Part shown: positions 5,043 to 7,153 of the stretch, in pieces
How the letters are laid out: each line of letters begins with the position of its first letter
How positions within the stretch are numbered: the stretch's first letter is position 1
Assembly: GCA_023415035.1 (NCBI GenBank)
Contig: JAEZLX010000105.1
Coordinates: 1 to 7,153, forward strand
DNA: 7,153 nucleotides
DNA from: Pseudomonadota bacterium
Lineage (GTDB): Bacteria; Pseudomonadota; Gammaproteobacteria; Burkholderiales; Burkholderiaceae_C
Direction: 5' to 3'
Program-made: the position numbers and the translations under genes
The notes under the pieces: model-generated
The model's database searches: none
Told to the model about the DNA's origin: nothing
The model's input: the letters and a program-made list of their open reading frames with translations, nothing else

Positions 5043-5547
5043 ACTTGTCCACCTTGGGCGCGGCCACGGCCAGGCAGTAGCCCTGGTACGGGTTGCGCTC
5101 GAAGAAATCCTGGTGGTAGTCCTCGGCCGGCCAGTAATGCTGCAGCGGCTGCACTTCGGTCACGATGGGGGCACCGAAGGCGTTCTGGGCCATCAGCTCG
5201 TCGATGAGTGCCTGCGCGGTCGCACGCTGCTCGTCGGTCGTGTAGTAGATGCCGCTGCGGTACTGCGTGCCGACGTCGTTGCCCTGGCGGTTGGGCGTGG
5301 TCGGGTCGTGCACCACGAAGAACACCTCCAGCAGCTCGCGCGTGCTCACCTGACCGGGGTCGTACTCGAGCTTCACCACCTCGACACAGCCGGTGCGGCC
5401 GGTGCACACCTGCTCGTAGGACGGCTTGTCGGGCTGGCCATTGCTGTAGCCCGATTCCACATCCAGCACGCCGCGCACTTCCTTGTACACGGCTTCGGTG
5501 CACCAGAAGCATCCGCCACCAAGCACCAGTGTCTGTTTTTGTTGCAT
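5008..5547 (-). CDS. msrA: peptide-methionine (S)-S-oxide reductase MsrA
   Basis: MsrA reduces the S-epimer of methionine sulfoxide in proteins and free methionine, usually using thioredoxin. The 179-residue protein begins MQQKQTLVLGGGCFWCTE; the GCFWC motif (12-16) holds the catalytic Cys13. Other conserved parts are SGYSNG (32-37), SYEQVCTGRTG (43-53), the GNDVGTQYRSGIYY block, and a C-terminal recycling cysteine in GYC (Cys158). Start: ATG at 5547 is supported by GAGGAG at 5560-5555 (7-nt spacer) and by the motif's usual distance from the N-terminus. The frame stays open up to 5586, but that overlaps the LysR gene. One base separates it from the upstream LysR stop, indicating translational coupling. 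The position after TG in CTGRTGCVE is Cys54, where many MsrAs have His. No export signal, so probably cytoplasmic. Confidence 0.96.
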   Translation of the reverse strand: MQQKQTLVLGGGCFWCTEAVYKEVRGVLDVESGYSNGQPDKPSYEQVCTGRTGCVEVVKLEYDPGQVSTRELLEVFFVVHDPTTPNRQGNDVGTQYRSGIYYTTDEQRATAQALIDELMAQNAFGAPIVTEVQPLQHYWPAEDYHQDFFERNPYQGYCLAVAAPKVDKFRRTFAALARK

Positions 5548-5548
5548 C

Positions 5549-6475
5549 TCAGGACTCCTCTTGTGTGTCATCTTGCGTGCCGGCATCTTGCAGCGACAGC
5601 GCGCTGCCGCGCACGGCGTCCAGAAATGCCCCCAACGCGGTCATGTCGCGCCCGGTGCGCCAGAGGCAATAGGTGTCGTAGGACGGCAGCGGACGCCTGA
5701 GCGGACGGAACACCACGCCCGGCATCCCCGCCTGCTCCAGCGCGGCCGGCACCAGCCCCACGGCCAGCCCCTGCCCGATGACGGCCACCACGCCCAGCCA
5801 GTGCCGCAGTTCATAGGCCAGCAGCGGTTCGAAACCGGCGTCGGCGCAGGACGCCACGATGCGGTCGTGATAATCGGGTGAGACGGCACGCATCACGACC
5901 GCCATGGCCTCGCCCCGCAGCTCATGCAATTCGATCGCGCCTTCCCCGCCCAGGCGATGGGCAGCCGGCAGGCAGGCCACGAACGGCTGGCTGGACAGCA
6001 GGATCTGCGAGAACCCCTGCGGTACGCGCGTGGTGTGCACGAAACCTAGGTCGAGCCGGTCGTGCACCAGCTCCACGAGCTGCTCGCTGGAACTGAGCTC
6101 CTGCAGGGTCAGGCGCATGCGCGGGTGGGCGGCGCTGAAGGCGCGCAGCACCTGCGGCAACCCCCGGAACAGCACCGTGCCCGCAAAGCCGATGCGCAGC
6201 TGGCCCGCGATGCCGTGTCCCACGTCGCGCGCCTCCCTGGCCGCCTGGGCGGCCTGCTGCAACAGTGCCTGGGCGCGTGGCAGGAACGCCTGCCCCGCCG
6301 CCGTGAGCGCCACGCCGCGGCTGTTGCGCTCGAACAGGCGCGCACCGACGGAGGTTTCCAGCTGCTGGATGTTGAGCGACAGCGGCGGCTGCGTCATGGA
6401 CAAGCGCTGCGCGGCGCGCCCGAAATGCAGCTCCTCGGCCAGCACGACAAAACAGCGCAGATGGCGGAATTCCAT
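5549..6475 (-). CDS. LysR-family transcriptional regulator, possibly GcdR-like
   Basis: A 308-residue LysR-type regulator of normal length. The N-terminal helix-turn-helix is typical: MEFRHLRCFVVLAEELHFGRAA (1-22), then LSMTQPPLSLNIQQLETSVGARLFERNSRGVALTAAG. A linker helix follows, then an effector-binding domain from about residue 90 (QLRIGFAGTVLFRGLPQVL) to about 290. Start: ATG at 6475, which puts MEFRHLRCF at the N-terminus as usual. An in-frame ATG at 6499 would add eight residues encoded in the likely operator. It is divergent from gcdH across 109 bp with a LysR-type dyad between them, the classic arrangement for a LysR regulator and its target. A LysR regulator called GcdR acts on gcdH in Pseudomonas, so that role is a reasonable inference. 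msrA follows immediately on the same mRNA. The effector is unknown. Confidence 0.92.
   Translation of the reverse strand: MEFRHLRCFVVLAEELHFGRAAQRLSMTQPPLSLNIQQLETSVGARLFERNSRGVALTAAGQAFLPRAQALLQQAAQAAREARDVGHGIAGQLRIGFAGTVLFRGLPQVLRAFSAAHPRMRLTLQELSSSEQLVELVHDRLDLGFVHTTRVPQGFSQILLSSQPFVACLPAAHRLGGEGAIELHELRGEAMAVVMRAVSPDYHDRIVASCADAGFEPLLAYELRHWLGVVAVIGQGLAVGLVPAALEQAGMPGVVFRPLRRPLPSYDTYCLWRTGRDMTALGAFLDAVRGSALSLQDAGTQDDTQEES
5555..5560 (-). promoter_or_regulatory. msrA Shine-Dalgarno inside the lysR 3' end
   Basis: GAGGAG on the minus strand, 7 nt before the msrA ATG, lies within the last codons of the LysR gene. It fixes the msrA start at 5547 rather than the in-frame upstream ATG codons, and it implies that ribosomes finishing the regulator can reinitiate on msrA. 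Confidence 0.75.
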
Positions 6476-6490
6476 GAATATGAAATATGA

Positions 6491-6507
6491 ATTGATCAAT
6501 CGTCAAT
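6491..6507. promoter_or_regulatory. LysR-type T-N11-A dyad between lysR and gcdH
   Basis: ATTGA (6491-6495) and TCAAT (6503-6507) form a perfect inverted repeat with a 7-bp gap and contain the T-N11-A pattern (T6493, A6505) of LysR-type binding sites. A perfect 10-bp palindrome, ATTGATCAAT (6491-6500), overlaps it. The dyad lies 15 bp upstream of the LysR ATG and about 50 bp before the inferred gcdH transcript start, so it could serve autorepression and activation of gcdH. Confidence 0.5.
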
Positions 6508-6513
6508 CCATAT

Positions 6514-6542
6514 TAGACAGCTATCCATGAAAACCTGACAAT
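6514..6542 (+). promoter_or_regulatory. candidate gcdH promoter
   Basis: TAGACA (6514-6519) resembles the -35 consensus at five of six positions. GACAAT (6537-6542) matches the -10 at four of six, with the ideal 17-bp spacing. Transcription would begin near 6549, giving a leader of about 36 nt. The weak -10 fits a promoter that needs an activator bound at the adjacent LysR dyad. Confidence 0.35.
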
Positions 6543-6584
6543 CGTGCCCACTCAGACGACCTCACCCCTTACGGAGAACGCATC

Positions 6585-7153
6585 ATGGCCACCACCCACG
6601 CCCGCTTCAGCTGGGAAGACCCCTTCAACCTTGACACCCAGCTGTCCGAGGACGAGCGCCAGGTGCGCGATGCCGCCCGCGCCTACTGCCAGGAAAGACT
6701 GCTGCCGCGCGTGCAGATGGCCTTCCGCAACGAAAGCACCGACCCGTCCATCTTCCGCGAGATGGGGGAACTCGGCCTGCTGGGCGTGACCATCCCCGAG
6801 CAGTACGGCGGTGCCGGCCTGAACTACGTCTGCTATGGCCTGGTGGCGCGCGAAGTCGAACGCGTGGACTCCGGCTACCGCTCCATGATGAGCGTGCAGA
6901 GCTCGCTGGTCATGGTGCCGATCAACGAATTCGGCACCGAGGCCCAGAAGCAGAAGTACCTGCCCAAGCTGGCGCGCGGCGAGTGGATCGGCTGCTTCGG
7001 CCTGACCGAACCCAACCACGGCAGCGATCCTGGCAGCATGATCACCCGCGCACGCAAGGTCGAGGGCGGTTACAGCCTGTCCGGCGCCAAGATGTGGATC
7101 ACCAACAGCCCGATCGCCGACGTGTTCGTGGTCTGGGCCAAGGACGACGACGG
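6585..7153 (+). CDS. gcdH: glutaryl-CoA dehydrogenase, 5' part only
   Basis: GcdH is an FAD-dependent acyl-CoA dehydrogenase that oxidises and decarboxylates glutaryl-CoA to crotonyl-CoA in the breakdown of lysine, tryptophan and glutarate, passing electrons to electron-transfer flavoprotein. The first 189 codons are present and the frame is open to the window end. Segments strongly typical of GcdH are FSWEDPFNLDTQLSEDERQVRDAA (8-31), TIPEQYGGAGLNYVCYGLVAREVERVDSGYRS (69-100), MSVQSSLVM (102-110), EWIGCFGLTEPNHGSDPGSM (133-152) with the flavin-contacting T-E-P segment, and KMWITNSPIADVFVVWAK (169-186). The catalytic glutamate lies beyond the window. ATG at 6585 follows GGAG (6573-6576) at 8 nt. 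The gene is divergent from the LysR regulator, its likely controller. Confidence 0.95.
   Translation, partial: MATTHARFSWEDPFNLDTQLSEDERQVRDAARAYCQERLLPRVQMAFRNESTDPSIFREMGELGLLGVTIPEQYGGAGLNYVCYGLVAREVERVDSGYRSMMSVQSSLVMVPINEFGTEAQKQKYLPKLARGEWIGCFGLTEPNHGSDPGSMITRARKVEGGYSLSGAKMWITNSPIADVFVVWAKDDD

Noticed and set aside
5113..5700. Plus-strand open frames opposite msrA and the end of the LysR gene
   Set aside because: Antisense to conserved genes; composition is biased and no family is recognisable.
1..7153. Mobile element, phage, CRISPR, toxin-antitoxin or biosynthetic cluster
   Set aside because: No transposase, integrase, terminal repeats, repeat-spacer array, paired toxin/antitoxin genes or assembly-line enzymes are present; gene content is ordinary chromosomal.

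Overview
The window is a gene-dense, high-G+C stretch of bacterial chromosome. The most likely source is a betaproteobacterium of the order Burkholderiales. This is judged from protein style (TrmD beginning MRFDVITLFPE, a typical betaproteobacterial RimM and S16, a glutaryl-CoA dehydrogenase divergent from a LysR regulator) and from codon use dominated by G/C-ending codons. No species can be named from the sequence alone. There are no tRNA or rRNA genes, CRISPR arrays, insertion sequences or prophage genes. It reads as core or soft-core genome rather than a mobile accessory island.

Layout. (1) Positions 1-1192, minus strand: the ribosome/tRNA maturation operon rpsP-rimM-trmD. Only the first 36 codons of trmD are present. 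A TATAAT -10 box lies at 1187-1192, and the rpsP leader of about 115 nt can fold into a nested hairpin close to the Shine-Dalgarno. (2) Positions 1230-2215, plus strand: a GNAT acetyltransferase of the phosphinothricin/methionine-sulfoximine type, coupled by an ATGA overlap to a small TM2-domain membrane protein. (3) Positions 2205-4031, minus strand, in transcription order: a Fur-family regulator, a tiny secreted Cys/His-rich protein, and an AEC (auxin efflux carrier family) transporter. (4) Position 4173 onward, plus strand: an EamA-type DMT exporter, divergent from the Fur gene across a 141-bp region holding a strong 23-bp inverted repeat. (5) Positions 5008-6475, minus strand: a LysR regulator followed after one base by msrA (methionine sulfoxide reductase A). 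(6) Position 6585 to the window end, plus strand: the 5' part of gcdH (glutaryl-CoA dehydrogenase), divergent from the LysR gene.

How they fit together. rpsP, rimM and trmD supply a 30S protein, a 16S maturation factor and the tRNA m1G37 methylase. The Fur-family gene, the secreted Cys/His protein and the AEC transporter are close enough to be one unit. With the divergent EamA exporter they may form a small regulon under the palindrome at 4063-4085. The LysR regulator is placed to control gcdH (lysine/tryptophan/glutarate breakdown) and is translationally linked to msrA. Both convergent gene pairs overlap at their 3' ends, with no intrinsic terminator between them.

No complete novel system is evident. 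The least-explained parts are the Fur-like regulator, which keeps its structural zinc cysteines but lacks the usual His-rich sensing motif, the secreted four-cysteine mini-protein beside it, the perfect-looking operator, and the rpsP leader fold. All family calls come from reading the protein sequences; no database search was run.
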